From the NCBI RefSeq assembly GCF_027497995.1, contig NZ_JAODBT010000002.1, forward strand, positions 806,001 to 870,000: a DNA stretch of 64,000 nt, written 5' to 3'. This DNA is from Stenotrophomonas sp. Iso1 (GTDB lineage Bacteria; Pseudomonadota; Gammaproteobacteria; Xanthomonadales; Xanthomonadaceae). A program made the position numbers and the translations under genes. Below the pieces are notes generated by a model. That model searched no databases and was not told where the DNA came from. It worked only from the letters and a program-made list of their open reading frames with translations. Below, piece by piece: positions 28,631-37,489 of the stretch. How positions within the stretch are numbered: the first letter of the stretch is position 1; the number at the start of each line of letters is the position of its first letter.

Positions 28631-29623
28631 ATGCAAGACCTCAACGACCTCTACTACTTTGCAATGGTGGTGGATCATGGCGGTTTTGCCGCCGCTGAAC
28701 GCGCATTGGGCATTCCCAAGTCGCGCCTGAGCCGGCGCATCAGTCAGCTGGAAACCGAGCTGGGCGTGCGCTTGCTGCAGCGGTCTACCCGCCGCTTCGC
28801 GGTAACTGACGTCGGCATGAGCGTGCATCGACACGCACAGACGATGTTGTCTGAGGCACAGGCGGCGCGTGAAGTGGTTGACCGATTGAGCGCAGAGCCG
28901 CGCGGTTTGGTGCGCGCCAGCGTGCCGGTGTCGCTGGCGCAGATGCAGCTGTCCAAGCTGCTGCCGAAATTCCTTGCGCAGTACCCGAAGGTGCGCCTGC
29001 AGTTGGCTATCACCAACCGGCGCGTGGACATCATCAACGAAGGTTACGACGTCGCGCTGCGCGTGCGCTCACGGCTGGACGACGATGGCAGCCTGGTGAT
29101 GCGCAGCTTCGGTCAGGTGCAGGAACTGCTGGTCGCCAGCCCGGGTTATCTGGACCGTGCCGGCCGGCCGGCGTCGCCGCAGGATATTTCCAACCACGTC
29201 ACCCTGAGCATCAGCGAAGACGAAGCGCGCCAACGCTGGGAGCTGCATGGCCCGGGTGGCGAAGTGCATCGCGTGGAACTGCAGCCGCGAGTGGCTGGCT
29301 CGGATTTCCCCTTGCTGCAGTCGATGGTGAAGGACGGCTTCGGCATCACCATGCTGCCGGAAACCATCTGCGCCGAAGCCGTGCGCAACGGCGAGCTGGA
29401 AGTGGTGCTGCCCGATTGGTCGCTGCCGCAGGGCATCTGCCATGCGGTGTTCGCTTCGCGTCGCGGTCTGTTGCCGGCGGTGCGCGTGTTCATCGACTTC
29501 CTGGCCGAACATCTTCCGCCTGAGCTTGAAGCCTCACGCCTGCATTGCGGCGGCGCCTGCGAACGGGCCAAGGAAAAGATCCGCGCCTCGACCGTCGGTG
29601 CATTGGCGATTGAGACGGGTTGA
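28631..29623 (+). CDS. LysR-family transcriptional regulator
   Basis: The 330-residue protein has the LysR winged helix-turn-helix (DLYYFAMVVDHGGFAAAERAL, KSRLSRRISQLE) and a substrate-binding co-inducer domain from about 95. The start at 28631 (MQDLNDLYYF) is where the family normally begins; the longer frame is unlikely coding. Its target is unclear: upstream is the serS terminator and no divergent gene exists. The C-terminal ~30 residues (Cys-containing, basic) extend beyond the usual LysR end. Confidence 0.9.
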   Translation: MQDLNDLYYFAMVVDHGGFAAAERALGIPKSRLSRRISQLETELGVRLLQRSTRRFAVTDVGMSVHRHAQTMLSEAQAAREVVDRLSAEPRGLVRASVPVSLAQMQLSKLLPKFLAQYPKVRLQLAITNRRVDIINEGYDVALRVRSRLDDDGSLVMRSFGQVQELLVASPGYLDRAGRPASPQDISNHVTLSISEDEARQRWELHGPGGEVHRVELQPRVAGSDFPLLQSMVKDGFGITMLPETICAEAVRNGELEVVLPDWSLPQGICHAVFASRRGLLPAVRVFIDFLAEHLPPELEASRLHCGGACERAKEKIRASTVGALAIETG

Positions 29624-29694
29624 GCAAAACCCAGGCAAGCATGCGAGAATGCGCGCCCGGCCACGCACGTCGTCGCCGGGCTCAAGCACAGCAA

Positions 29695-29784
29695 GGACAG
29701 ATGGCCGAGCGGTTGAAGGCACCGGTCTTGAAAACCGGCGAAGGGTTAAACCTTCCGTGGGTTCGAATCCCACTCTGTCCGCCA
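29695..29784 (+). tRNA. tRNA-Ser (anticodon UGA)
   Basis: Acceptor stem GGACAGA (29695-29701) pairs with TCTGTCC (29774-29780); discriminator G and an encoded CCA follow. The anticodon arm is CCGGT-CTTGAAA-ACCGG with anticodon TGA at 29729-29731, the long variable arm (GCGAAGGGTTAAACCTTCCGT region) is typical of tRNA-Ser, and the T loop GTTCGAATC is standard. It reads UCA codons. Confidence 0.97.
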
Positions 29785-29795
29785 AAAGTTGATCT

Positions 29796-29822
29796 AAGCC
29801 ACTGAAATAGGTGGCTTTTTTC
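29796..29822 (+). terminator. terminator after tRNA-Ser
   Basis: AAGCCAC (29796-29802) pairs with GTGGCTT (29811-29817) and is followed by a T-run, 12 bases past the CCA end. The remaining 240 bases up to the next gene show nothing I can assign. Confidence 0.8.
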
Positions 29823-30062
29823 ATGCCGCAGAATTCTTCCCCGTGCTCTGCTCCACACTGGGTGGCATGTTTTTTCATACACAGCCCAATGATGAAGACA
29901 TCGACTTGCGGGCAACCAGTGGCGTGGTAGGGCGTATGCATCGCTTCCCTGTAACTGGCCGTACTGATCGTCATTCCGCTTGTTCGACGGACCAGTGTTG
30001 CGTCGTACGTGCGACGATTTGGCATGTTCAACAAGCCCACCAAGCAGAGGTAAGGCGTTCCC

Positions 30063-30971
30063 GTGATAGAGACCCGCCTGCTTCAACAGTTCATTGCCGT
30101 CGCCGAGGAGCTGCATTTCAACCGCGCCGCGGAGCGTCTGCATATGGCGCAGCCGCCGTTGAGCCAGGCGATCCGCCGGCTGGAGCGCGCGATTGGTGCG
30201 CCCCTGTTCGAGCGCACCAACCGCAGCGTGGCACTGACACCTGCTGGTACGGCGTTCCTTGAGACCGCACGCAGCACGCTGCAATCGCTGGACGAAGGGG
30301 TGGCGCAGGCGCGTCGAGTTGCCCAAGGCGCGGAAGGTCACCTAACCCTGACATTCATCAACATCGCGCCTTATGTCCCACTGCTGCGTGCGCTGCGCAG
30401 CTTTCGACATGCCTCTCCCGGCGTCACCTTCAGCATGGTGGAGGCCACCACCCAGGAGCAGATCGAGGCTCTGGAGCGCGGCACCGCAGATCTCGGATTC
30501 ATGCGAGCACCGGGGACGACGACACCGAAACTGCGTATGGCTACCTTGCTGCGTGAACGGATCTGCGTTGCGCTGCCCGCTGGTCATCGGCTTGAAGCAA
30601 ACGTGACCATCGCCTTGGCAGCGCTCAAAGATGAAGCATTTGTTGCCTCGCCAAGGGCACTTGGCAAGGGATTCCACGATCAGCTCATCGGCCTGTGCCT
30701 GAGCGCGGGGTTCGTTCCAGACATCGTGCAACATGGTCGGCAAATGCAAACGTTGATCGCCCTGGTGGCCGGCGGCTTCGGCATCGCATTGCTGCCTGCT
30801 TCGCTGGCAACGGAAGTGCGGGAAGACGTCGTATTCCGCCCACTCGATGTGGATGCCACCGAGGAGCAGTCAAAACTTGACCTTCTCATGGCATGGAACG
30901 AGAACCATGTATCCCCCATTCGCGACAGGCTGATTCACGCGGTTCGGCATGCTCTGTTGACCGCCGTCTGA
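30063..30971 (+). CDS. LysR-family transcriptional regulator (paired with MFS gene)
   Basis: The 302-residue protein shows the LysR DNA-binding domain (LLQQFIAVAEELHFNRAAERL, PPLSQAIRRLERAIGAPLFERT) and a C-terminal effector domain of the BenM/CatM-like type (VALPAGHRL, VAGGFGIALLPASL). Start is GTG 30063 with AGAGGTAAGG upstream. An efflux-type MFS gene follows in the same direction after 101 bases, so it probably regulates that gene; the effector is unknown. Confidence 0.9.
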   Translation: MIETRLLQQFIAVAEELHFNRAAERLHMAQPPLSQAIRRLERAIGAPLFERTNRSVALTPAGTAFLETARSTLQSLDEGVAQARRVAQGAEGHLTLTFINIAPYVPLLRALRSFRHASPGVTFSMVEATTQEQIEALERGTADLGFMRAPGTTTPKLRMATLLRERICVALPAGHRLEANVTIALAALKDEAFVASPRALGKGFHDQLIGLCLSAGFVPDIVQHGRQMQTLIALVAGGFGIALLPASLATEVREDVVFRPLDVDATEEQSKLDLLMAWNENHVSPIRDRLIHAVRHALLTAV

Positions 30972-31072
30972 GGCGGTGAGACGCACCGCGTCTTATTCCG
31001 ATATGAAAACGGTCCTTCACGGGTACGAAGCGGGCTACTAGTCTTCAGCAGCACTGCTGTTGGGGAACTGAA

Positions 31073-32254
31073 ATGCCTGCTGCCATCTATGTGTTTTCGC
31101 TGTGCGCGTTTGCGTTCGGTCTCTCCGAATTCGTTGTCGCCGGCCTGTTGATCTCCATTGCCAACGACCTCGATGCGCAGATCGCCATCGTCGGCACCGC
31201 CATCGCCGCCTACGCACTGGGCGCGGCCATCGGCGCGCCCTTGATTACAGCCTTGGTCTCCCATTGGCGGGACCGGCAGATACTGTTGCTGGCCACTGCC
31301 TTGCTAGGGCTGGGTAGCCTGCTGATGAGCGCGTCTCCCAATGTCCTGGTCCTGCTTGCCATCCGCTTCGTGGTCGGGCTCGGTCACGGTGTTTTCATGG
31401 CGGTGGCTTCCGACGCTGCCACCCGACTGGTAGATCCGTGCCGTTCCGGTCGAGCGCTATCAGTGGTGTGGATCGGATTGACGCTCGCGCTGGCATTCGG
31501 TGTTCCCATCGGCACGTATCTGGGAAGCCTATGGTCGTGGCGGGTGGTCTTCCTTGCGATCGGTGTGCTCAGCGTGGTGGGTATGTTGGGACTGGCGTTG
31601 TGCTTGCCGCGGCACGAGGCCGAGGGCGACGCGCGACGCGCAGGTGCATGGCAGGGTATCCGGGCCATCACGCATCCCCAGCTCCTCATAACTGGCGGTG
31701 TGGGTGTGCTCGTAAGCGTTGCGACCTTCACGTTCTTCACGTTCGTCTCGCCCTACCTGCAACAGATCACCGCTGTAGACGTGCAGTGGTTGAGCCTGGG
31801 CATGCTGTTGTTTGGTGTCTGCTCGATTGCAGGCAATCTGCTGGGCGGATATCTGGCAGATGCGTTGGACGTGGATCGCAGTATTCGTTGGGCGTTGCTG
31901 GCATTGGCCCTGAATCTGTTCTGCCTGTATGGCTTCGCCAGCATGCCGGCCATGATGCTGCTCTTGATCGGCATGCTGGGCGTCTGCTTCTTCTCCATCG
32001 TGACGCTGCTGACATTGCGTCTGCTCAAGCAGGCCCAACGTTTCATTCCGGGCTACAGCACGGTGGCGGCTGGCTTGAATATCGCGTCCTTCAATCTGGG
32101 CACTGCGCTGGGCGGTGCATTGGGTAGCCTCACGATCACCTACACGACGCTGGCGCTGGTGCCCTTGGTGGGAGCGCTGGCAGCAGTGCTAGCGGTGGTA
32201 GTGCTACATCTGCAGGGGCGCCGTATAAATTCGCCGGAAGCCTCTGTCAGTTGA
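31073..32254 (+). CDS. MFS efflux transporter (DHA1, AraJ/NepI-like)
   Basis: The 393-residue protein has about twelve hydrophobic membrane segments and the major-facilitator loop VSHWRDRQILL between segments 2 and 3. The first segment FAFGLSEFVVAGLL and the layout fit the DHA1 drug/sugar/nucleoside efflux group. Substrate cannot be told. It follows a LysR gene and has no clear terminator; the next 148 bases to the convergent c-di-GMP-type gene hold nothing recognised. Confidence 0.88.
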   Translation: MPAAIYVFSLCAFAFGLSEFVVAGLLISIANDLDAQIAIVGTAIAAYALGAAIGAPLITALVSHWRDRQILLLATALLGLGSLLMSASPNVLVLLAIRFVVGLGHGVFMAVASDAATRLVDPCRSGRALSVVWIGLTLALAFGVPIGTYLGSLWSWRVVFLAIGVLSVVGMLGLALCLPRHEAEGDARRAGAWQGIRAITHPQLLITGGVGVLVSVATFTFFTFVSPYLQQITAVDVQWLSLGMLLFGVCSIAGNLLGGYLADALDVDRSIRWALLALALNLFCLYGFASMPAMMLLLIGMLGVCFFSIVTLLTLRLLKQAQRFIPGYSTVAAGLNIASFNLGTALGGALGSLTITYTTLALVPLVGALAAVLAVVVLHLQGRRINSPEASVS

Positions 32255-32402
32255 CGATGCGCGGGGGCCCAGAGGCTGGCATGGCATGCAGTGATGGAAG
32301 GCTTATTCCCTCAATCTGGCGTGCAGCTATGGCAGCTGGCCAGATCGCACGCATCTACCCTCGCATTCCCGTCGTGGGAAGCGAGGACAGGAAGCAGGGT
32401 GA

Positions 32403-34523
32403 TCACTCCGGCGTGTTGTGGAACGAGGACAGTCGCGCGTCCAATGCGGCTTGGCGGGCACTACCGCCATGCAGGCGAATGAAGCTTTCCGCGCTGACGG
32501 CGCGACCCAGCAGTACGCCCTGCAGTTGGTCGCAGCCCAAGCGTTCCACGTAGGCCCGCTGCGCCGGGGTTTCGATGCCGGCAGCGACCACCGACAGGTT
32601 CAGTGCATGGCCCAGGGCCACGATGGCCGAGACGATGACCACATCCTCGTCGCTTTCTTCCAGGGTCAGTACGAAGGCGCGGTCAATCTTGATCTCGCTG
32701 GCGGGCAGCCGCTTGAGATGCAGCAGGCTGGACACGCCGGTGCCGAAGTTGTCGATGGAGATGCCCACGCCCAATGCGGCAACGTTGCGCAGCACCGCGA
32801 TCGTGGTCTCGGTATCACGCATCATCGCGCTTTCGCTGATTTCCAGCGTCAAGCGTGCCGGCTCCAGCTCATTGCGTTCCAGCGCGCTGCGGACATCGTC
32901 CAACAGCTGCTGCGAGCCCAGTTGGCGGTCGGACACGTTCACCGAGATGATCCAGTCGTGGTAACCGGCATCCTGCCAACAGCGCATCTGCCGGCACGCT
33001 TCTTCCAGTATCCAGGTGCCAAGCACGCTCATCAGTCCGTTTTGTTCGGCCAGGCGGATGATGCGCTCGCTGGGAACATAACCATGCTCAGGATGACGCC
33101 AGCGGATCAGCGCTTCGGCGCCGCTGACGTGCCCATTTTCAGCATGGACGCGCGGTTGGTAGTGCAGTGACAGCTGGGAGGTGCCGATGGCCTTGCGGAG
33201 GTCTTCGAGCAGGTGACGATCCTGCTCGACGTTGTCATTCATCCAGTCGGCGAACACCGTATGCGTGTTGTGCCCGGCCTGCTTGGCATAGCGCATGGCG
33301 GTTTCGGCCATGGCGATCAGTTGCGCAGGCGAATTGCCGTGGTCAGGATGCAGCGCCATGCCCAAGCTGCCGGTGATGCGCAGGTCGCGGCCGCCGCCAC
33401 GCGCGGAATTGACGGCCAGAATGATGCGCTCGGCGTAGGCGTCGACTTCATTGGCGGTCTTCAACGTGGTGGCGATGACGAACTGATCGCCACCCAGCCG
33501 GCCAACCAGGTCTTCGGGTGGAAGCATCCGCCGCAGTCGCTCGGCGATGTCCATCAACACGGCGTCGCCCACGGGTGAACCGAAGGCACCGTTGATGTGG
33601 CGGAAACCGTCCAGATCGATCGACATCACCGCGAACGCGTTGCCATCCTGCAGGAGCTGCTCGATGCGCTCGTGGGACAGCTGGCGATTGGGCAAGCGGG
33701 TCAGGGCGTCGTGTTGGCTGGCGTGGAACAGCTCTTTGCGGGCATCGTCCAGCGACGCGGCCAGCATCGAATTGCGCAGATGCAGTAAACGCGACTGCAT
33801 GCGCTGCTCCTGCAGCGAGAAGATCAGAACGATGGCCATGACGCCCACGGTCAACAAGACCACGCAGGCGGCGAGCCATTCGGTGGGAACGCCGCCGCTG
33901 GCTGCCGCGCCGCATACCGCGTCGGCCGGGAAGCGGGCAGCGGCCATACCGGTGTAGTGCATGCCGACGATGGCCAGGCCCATCACCACCGAGGCGATCA
34001 AGCGTGGCAGCAGCGCGTGTTCGACGGTGCGCAGGCGGAAAGCGATGTAAAGCGCACTCCATGAGGCACCCACAGCGATCACGATGGAAAGCACGAACCA
34101 GACGCGGTCGTAGTCGATGGCCGGCTGCATGCGCAGCGCCGACATGCCGACGTAATGCATCCAGGCGATGCCCAGGCCCATCAGCAACGCGCCCAGCGCG
34201 AGCCGCAGGTGAGGCAGGGTAGCCCGGGACACCAGCCACAATGCGAACAAGGACGCAGCCACTGCGACCAGCAGCGACTCCAGGGTGAGCCACAGGTCGT
34301 AACCCAGCGGAATGGGCAGGCGGAAAGCGAGCATGCCGACAAAGTGCATGGACCAGATGCCGGCACCCATGGCCACGCCACCGGCAAGCAGCCATCGGGC
34401 AGCAGTACGCCGGGGCTGGGTTGCAGATACCCGCGAGGCCATGTCCAGCGCCGTGAACGAGGCCAGGATGGCGACCAGGATGGAAAGCACGACGAACAAC
34501 GGGTTGTAGCTGCCGACGAGCAT
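32403..34523 (-). CDS. MHYT-GGDEF-EAL membrane protein (c-di-GMP-type, degenerate sites)
   Basis: The 706-residue protein begins with a seven-helix MHYT sensor domain carrying MHFVGM, MHYVGM and MHYTGM, a possible copper or gas/redox sensor. Next is a GGDEF domain reading GGDQF (33480-33494) and then an EAL domain (EAL at 33108-33116). In the EAL part the N, E (LEISE) and K (IKID) motifs are kept, but DDFGTG reads DNFGTG and the AEGVE motif reads AAGIE, losing a glutamate known to be catalytic. It may bind rather than make or break c-di-GMP. Start at 34523 has AAGGGAG 8 bases upstream. It lies just downstream of fliR. Confidence 0.93.
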   Translation of the reverse strand: MLVGSYNPLFVVLSILVAILASFTALDMASRVSATQPRRTAARWLLAGGVAMGAGIWSMHFVGMLAFRLPIPLGYDLWLTLESLLVAVAASLFALWLVSRATLPHLRLALGALLMGLGIAWMHYVGMSALRMQPAIDYDRVWFVLSIVIAVGASWSALYIAFRLRTVEHALLPRLIASVVMGLAIVGMHYTGMAAARFPADAVCGAAASGGVPTEWLAACVVLLTVGVMAIVLIFSLQEQRMQSRLLHLRNSMLAASLDDARKELFHASQHDALTRLPNRQLSHERIEQLLQDGNAFAVMSIDLDGFRHINGAFGSPVGDAVLMDIAERLRRMLPPEDLVGRLGGDQFVIATTLKTANEVDAYAERIILAVNSARGGGRDLRITGSLGMALHPDHGNSPAQLIAMAETAMRYAKQAGHNTHTVFADWMNDNVEQDRHLLEDLRKAIGTSQLSLHYQPRVHAENGHVSGAEALIRWRHPEHGYVPSERIIRLAEQNGLMSVLGTWILEEACRQMRCWQDAGYHDWIISVNVSDRQLGSQQLLDDVRSALERNELEPARLTLEISESAMMRDTETTIAVLRNVAALGVGISIDNFGTGVSSLLHLKRLPASEIKIDRAFVLTLEESDEDVVIVSAIVALGHALNLSVVAAGIETPAQRAYVERLGCDQLQGVLLGRAVSAESFIRLHGGSARQAALDARLSSFHNTPE

Positions 34524-34691
34524 CAAACCCACTCCCTTTAGTGTCCGTACCGCATGGCGCCATGCCCCCGCATGACGAATGACCATTCAATCCGTGCTGG
34601 TCTATTGCAGCTGACTATCGCCAGCTACCGCGATGGCGGCAATAGCCAGTGAACGCAATAGGAAAACCGGACGCACGAGCTGTGGAGTACA

Positions 34692-35483
34692 TCACATTGT
34701 TACCTGCCGTGCTGCATCGAACGTGGCATCGAACAAGCGTTGCACCGGCGGACCCATTTCCCCGGACAGCAGCACCAGCAACAGCAGGCCCACCAGCAGT
34801 GCGACAGGCAAGCCAAGCTGGATGGGGTTGAGCGCAGGTGCTGCGCGGGCCAGTACGCCAAAGGCAAGGTTGATGGCCAGCATGGCGACCACCAGTGGCA
34901 ATGCCAGCGACAGCGCGCCGCGAAAGATCTGCAGCGCCAGTGTGGGAGCAATGCTGGCAACGGCAAGCGGGTCGGGCAGGGCGGTTCCGATGGGCAGCGC
35001 CTTGTAGCTGTCTACCAGCAGTGCGATCACTGCCAGATGGCCATTGCTGGTGAAAAACAGCAGGCCGAACAACAGATAGAACCACTGCCCGATGACACCC
35101 GAGCTGCCGCCGCGCAGCGGATCACTCATCTGCGCGAATGCTAGGCCGGTGCTCTGCGCGACCATTTCGCCGGCCATGGCCCCGGCTTCAAAGATCAACC
35201 GTAAGAGAAAGCCCATGGTGATGCCCACGGCCAGCTCGCGCAGGATGGTAAGCACGGTGATGGAATCGAAGCCGTAGAACAGCGGTACCGGTGGCAGTAC
35301 GGGCGCGAGTGCGACTGACAGCGTCACTGCCAACAACCCGCGAATGCGGCCCGGCACCGCGCGCGTACCGATCATCGGCATGGCCATCAACATGGCGCCG
35401 ATGCGCAGCATGATCCACAGGGTATTGCCGATGATGGCGAAGGCCTGCTGGCCATCGACGACCATCTGGGTGGCGGAATCCAT
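34692..35483 (-). CDS. fliR: flagellar export gate protein FliR
   Basis: FliR forms the inner-membrane export gate with FliP and FliQ. The 263-residue protein has six or so membrane segments and the family segments RIGAMLMAMPMIGTRAVPGRIR and LALPLVVAMLAINLAFGVLAR-like stretches near the middle. It follows fliQ by 7 bases and is the last flagellar gene before the non-flagellar block; flhB, its usual next gene, lies 25 kb away. An imperfect stem (34611-34622 with 34638-34649) after the stop may end the transcript. Confidence 0.96.
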   Translation of the reverse strand: MDSATQMVVDGQQAFAIIGNTLWIMLRIGAMLMAMPMIGTRAVPGRIRGLLAVTLSVALAPVLPPVPLFYGFDSITVLTILRELAVGITMGFLLRLIFEAGAMAGEMVAQSTGLAFAQMSDPLRGGSSGVIGQWFYLLFGLLFFTSNGHLAVIALLVDSYKALPIGTALPDPLAVASIAPTLALQIFRGALSLALPLVVAMLAINLAFGVLARAAPALNPIQLGLPVALLVGLLLLVLLSGEMGPPVQRLFDATFDAARQVTM

Positions 35484-35490
35484 CGCCGTG

Positions 35491-35760
35491 CTATCCGATC
35501 AGGTGCGGTATGCGTTGAAACAGCTGGATGGTGAATTCGACCAGGTGGCCGATCAACAGGCTGCCCAGCGCGAACAACGCGGCGGTGAGGGCAGCGGCTT
35601 TTGCGACGAACGCGATGGTCGGTTCATTGAGCTGGGTGGCCGCCTGGATCACACCCACCACCACACCGACCACCAGGACGGTAAGCAGCAGAGGGCCGGC
35701 GACCCAGAGGGTGGCGACGAGGCCGCCACGCAGTTCGGTAAGGGCAAGTTCGGGGCTCAT
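35491..35760 (-). CDS. fliQ: flagellar export gate protein FliQ
   Basis: The 89-residue protein is two membrane helices with the conserved IQAATQLNEPT between them, as in all FliQ proteins of the export gate. The start MSPELALTEL fits the family. The bases before the ATG contain no Shine-Dalgarno sequence, and a sigma-54 promoter sits so close that its predicted start of transcription (about 35762) almost coincides with the ATG. It is separated from fliP by an intrinsic terminator. Confidence 0.96.
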   Translation of the reverse strand: MSPELALTELRGGLVATLWVAGPLLLTVLVVGVVVGVIQAATQLNEPTIAFVAKAAALTAALFALGSLLIGHLVEFTIQLFQRIPHLIG

Positions 35761-35772
35761 GCAGACATTGAA

Positions 35773-35788
35773 TGCAAGGTTGGTGCCA
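35773..35788 (-). promoter_or_regulatory. sigma-54 promoter of fliQR
   Basis: The minus strand reads TGGCACC-AACC-TTGCA, one base off the consensus TGGCACG-N4-TTGCA. It lies 13 bases upstream of the fliQ ATG. Confidence 0.75.
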
Positions 35789-35900
35789 GTGACGTGACGG
35801 AATTACGGCGGCGCGAGTTTGGCGGCGCGTCCTGCGGTGGCTTTCGTAGCGGCATAGAGTGTTTGCCCTCGTCTGCGTCGGGCACAGGGGAGGGAGAACA

Positions 35901-35931
35901 AAAAAAGCCGTGATCGGGTCACGGCTTTTTT
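35901..35931 (-). terminator. rho-independent terminator between fliP and fliQ
   Basis: AAAAAAGCCGTGA-TCGGG-TCACGGCTTTTTT: a 7-base GC-containing stem flanked by A- and T-runs that also pair, 21 bases after the fliP stop. Both strands carry a U-run, but only the minus strand has a gene entering it. Confidence 0.85.
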
Positions 35932-35952
35932 GGGGGAACCATCTAGCGCAGG

Positions 35953-36735
35953 TCAAACCACATTGAAGCTCGCAGCCAGCGTGCCGACGACCAGCACCCA
36001 GCCGTCCACCAGCACGAACAACAGAATTTTGAACGGTGCTGACACCAGCATCGGCGACAGCATCATCATGCCCATCGACATCAATACGCTGGACACCACC
36101 AGGTCGATGATCACGAACGGGATGAAAATCAGGAAGCCGATCTCGAACGCGGTCTTCAGTTCGCTGGTCACAAACGATGCCACCAGTACCGGGAACGGAA
36201 CGGCATCTGGACTCGCATAGGCGCCATGCCCGGCCAGCCCGGCGAAGGTCATCAGATCGGTCTCGCGTACTTGCGCCAGCATGAAGGCGCGCAGCGGGGC
36301 GGTGGTCAGTTGCCAGGCAGTCTGGAAATCGATCTGGCCATCCAGGTACGGCGCCATGCCGGTGGACCATGCCTTGTCCCACACCGGCATCATGATCATT
36401 GCAGTGAGGAACAGCGCCAGCCCCAACAGAATCTGATTGGACGGCGTCTGCCCGGTGCCCAGTGCCTGACGCAACAGCCCCAGCACGATGATGATGCGGG
36501 TGAAGGCAGTGAGCACCAGCAGCATCGATGGCAGCAGGGTGATGGCCGTCATCAGCAGCAGGGTCTGCAGCGGCAGGCTCACCGGCTGGCTGCCGATCTT
36601 GCCGACATTGACGTCCGGCAATGCCGGCATCTGCGGTGTGCCCGGTGCGGCAAAGGCGAACAGAGGCAGTGCCAGCATCGCCAGCAGCAGGAACAGTTGC
36701 CAGCAATGACGCTGGTTGAGGCGAAGACCCGGCAT
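35953..36735 (-). CDS. fliP: flagellar export gate protein FliP
   Basis: FliP is the core of the export gate. The 260-residue protein has a cleavable signal sequence (hydrophobic to FAFAAPG) and the family segments [28 protein letters not shown] and the C-terminal [23 protein letters not shown] helices. The start at 36735 ([10 protein letters not shown]) is set 2 bases after the fliO stop. It is the last gene before a terminator. Confidence 0.96.
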   Translation of the reverse strand: MPGLRLNQRHCWQLFLLLAMLALPLFAFAAPGTPQMPALPDVNVGKIGSQPVSLPLQTLLLMTAITLLPSMLLVLTAFTRIIIVLGLLRQALGTGQTPSNQILLGLALFLTAMIMMPVWDKAWSTGMAPYLDGQIDFQTAWQLTTAPLRAFMLAQVRETDLMTFAGLAGHGAYASPDAVPFPVLVASFVTSELKTAFEIGFLIFIPFVIIDLVVSSVLMSMGMMMLSPMLVSAPFKILLFVLVDGWVLVVGTLAASFNVV

Positions 36736-36737
36736 GA

Positions 36738-37145
36738 TCAGGAATCCTTGCGCAGCTTCTGCGACAGCAGCTGTGCGAAATTCGGAAGTTGTTTGAGATT
36801 GGGGAGTGCGGGAGCGGACATCTGCGGCAGCGGCTCGGGCAGGGTGTGCAGGGCGCTGATGCCGCCTGCCGTCACGCCCAGCAGCAGTTGCTGGCCGTTG
36901 ACGTCCACCACCACCACGCGCTCTTTGGCGCCGACGTTGATGCTCGCCACCACCTTCAGGCCTTCGGCCGGGCGGAACGCACCACCGGGCAGGCGTTTGA
37001 GCACCCAACCCAGGCCGATGATCAAACCCAGCACGACCAGCAGCATGAACACCGCGCCGAACATGCTGGGCGCGCTCGCCGCATGTTGGCCGACCGGCGT
37101 CGCCGCCTTGGCAGCAGGCGCAGCGATGGCGAGCAGTGCGATCAA
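36738..37145 (-). CDS. fliO: flagellar protein FliO
   Basis: FliO is a scaffold for FliP ring assembly. The 135-residue protein has an N-terminal hydrophobic segment, a membrane helix (about 31-48) followed by LKRLPGG, and a small cytoplasmic domain ([28 protein letters not shown]) typical of the family. It overlaps fliN by 4 bases. Confidence 0.93.
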   Translation of the reverse strand: MIALLAIAAPAAKAATPVGQHAASAPSMFGAVFMLLVVLGLIIGLGWVLKRLPGGAFRPAEGLKVVASINVGAKERVVVVDVNGQQLLLGVTAGGISALHTLPEPLPQMSAPALPNLKQLPNFAQLLSQKLRKDS

Positions 37146-37489
37146 CGCAGTCTCCGGATCCGCTCGCTGGGGCTGACCACATCGGTCAGGCGCACGCCGA
37201 AGCGATCATTGATGACCACCACTTCGCCGTGTGCGATGAGCGTGCCGTTGACGAACACGTCCAGTGATTCGCCGGCGCCGCGTTCCAGTTCCACCACCGA
37301 GCCCTGGTTGAGCTGCAGCAGGTTGCGGATTGGCAGGCGGGCGCGGCCGACTTCCAGTGACAACGTCACCGGAACGTCAAGGATCACGTCCAGGTCGAGG
37401 TCGGTGCCGCTGGAGGCGTCGGCGTGCAGATTGGCGAACTGTGCCGGCGTGGCAGAGGCGACGGTATCGGGGGCTTCGGTGTCATTCAT
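37142..37489 (-). CDS. fliN: flagellar switch protein FliN
   Basis: FliN forms most of the C-ring and takes part in switching and export. The 115-residue protein has a short acidic N-terminus and the SpoA/FliN domain ([20 protein letters not shown], then [15 protein letters not shown] and [17 protein letters not shown]). It overlaps fliM by 8 bases and fliO by 4. Confidence 0.96.
   Translation of the reverse strand: MNDTEAPDTVASATPAQFANLHADASSGTDLDLDVILDVPVTLSLEVGRARLPIRNLLQLNQGSVVELERGAGESLDVFVNGTLIAHGEVVVINDRFGVRLTDVVSPSERIRRLR

Noticed and set aside
29534..30341. Minus-strand frames crossing tRNA-Ser
   Set aside because: They include the tRNA gene and its terminator and antisense parts of both LysR genes.
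29695..32402. Genomic island inserted at tRNA-Ser carrying the LysR-MFS pair
   Set aside because: I looked for a repeat of the tRNA 3' end (TTCGAATCCCACTCTGTCC) downstream and for an integrase; neither is present up to the MHYT gene.
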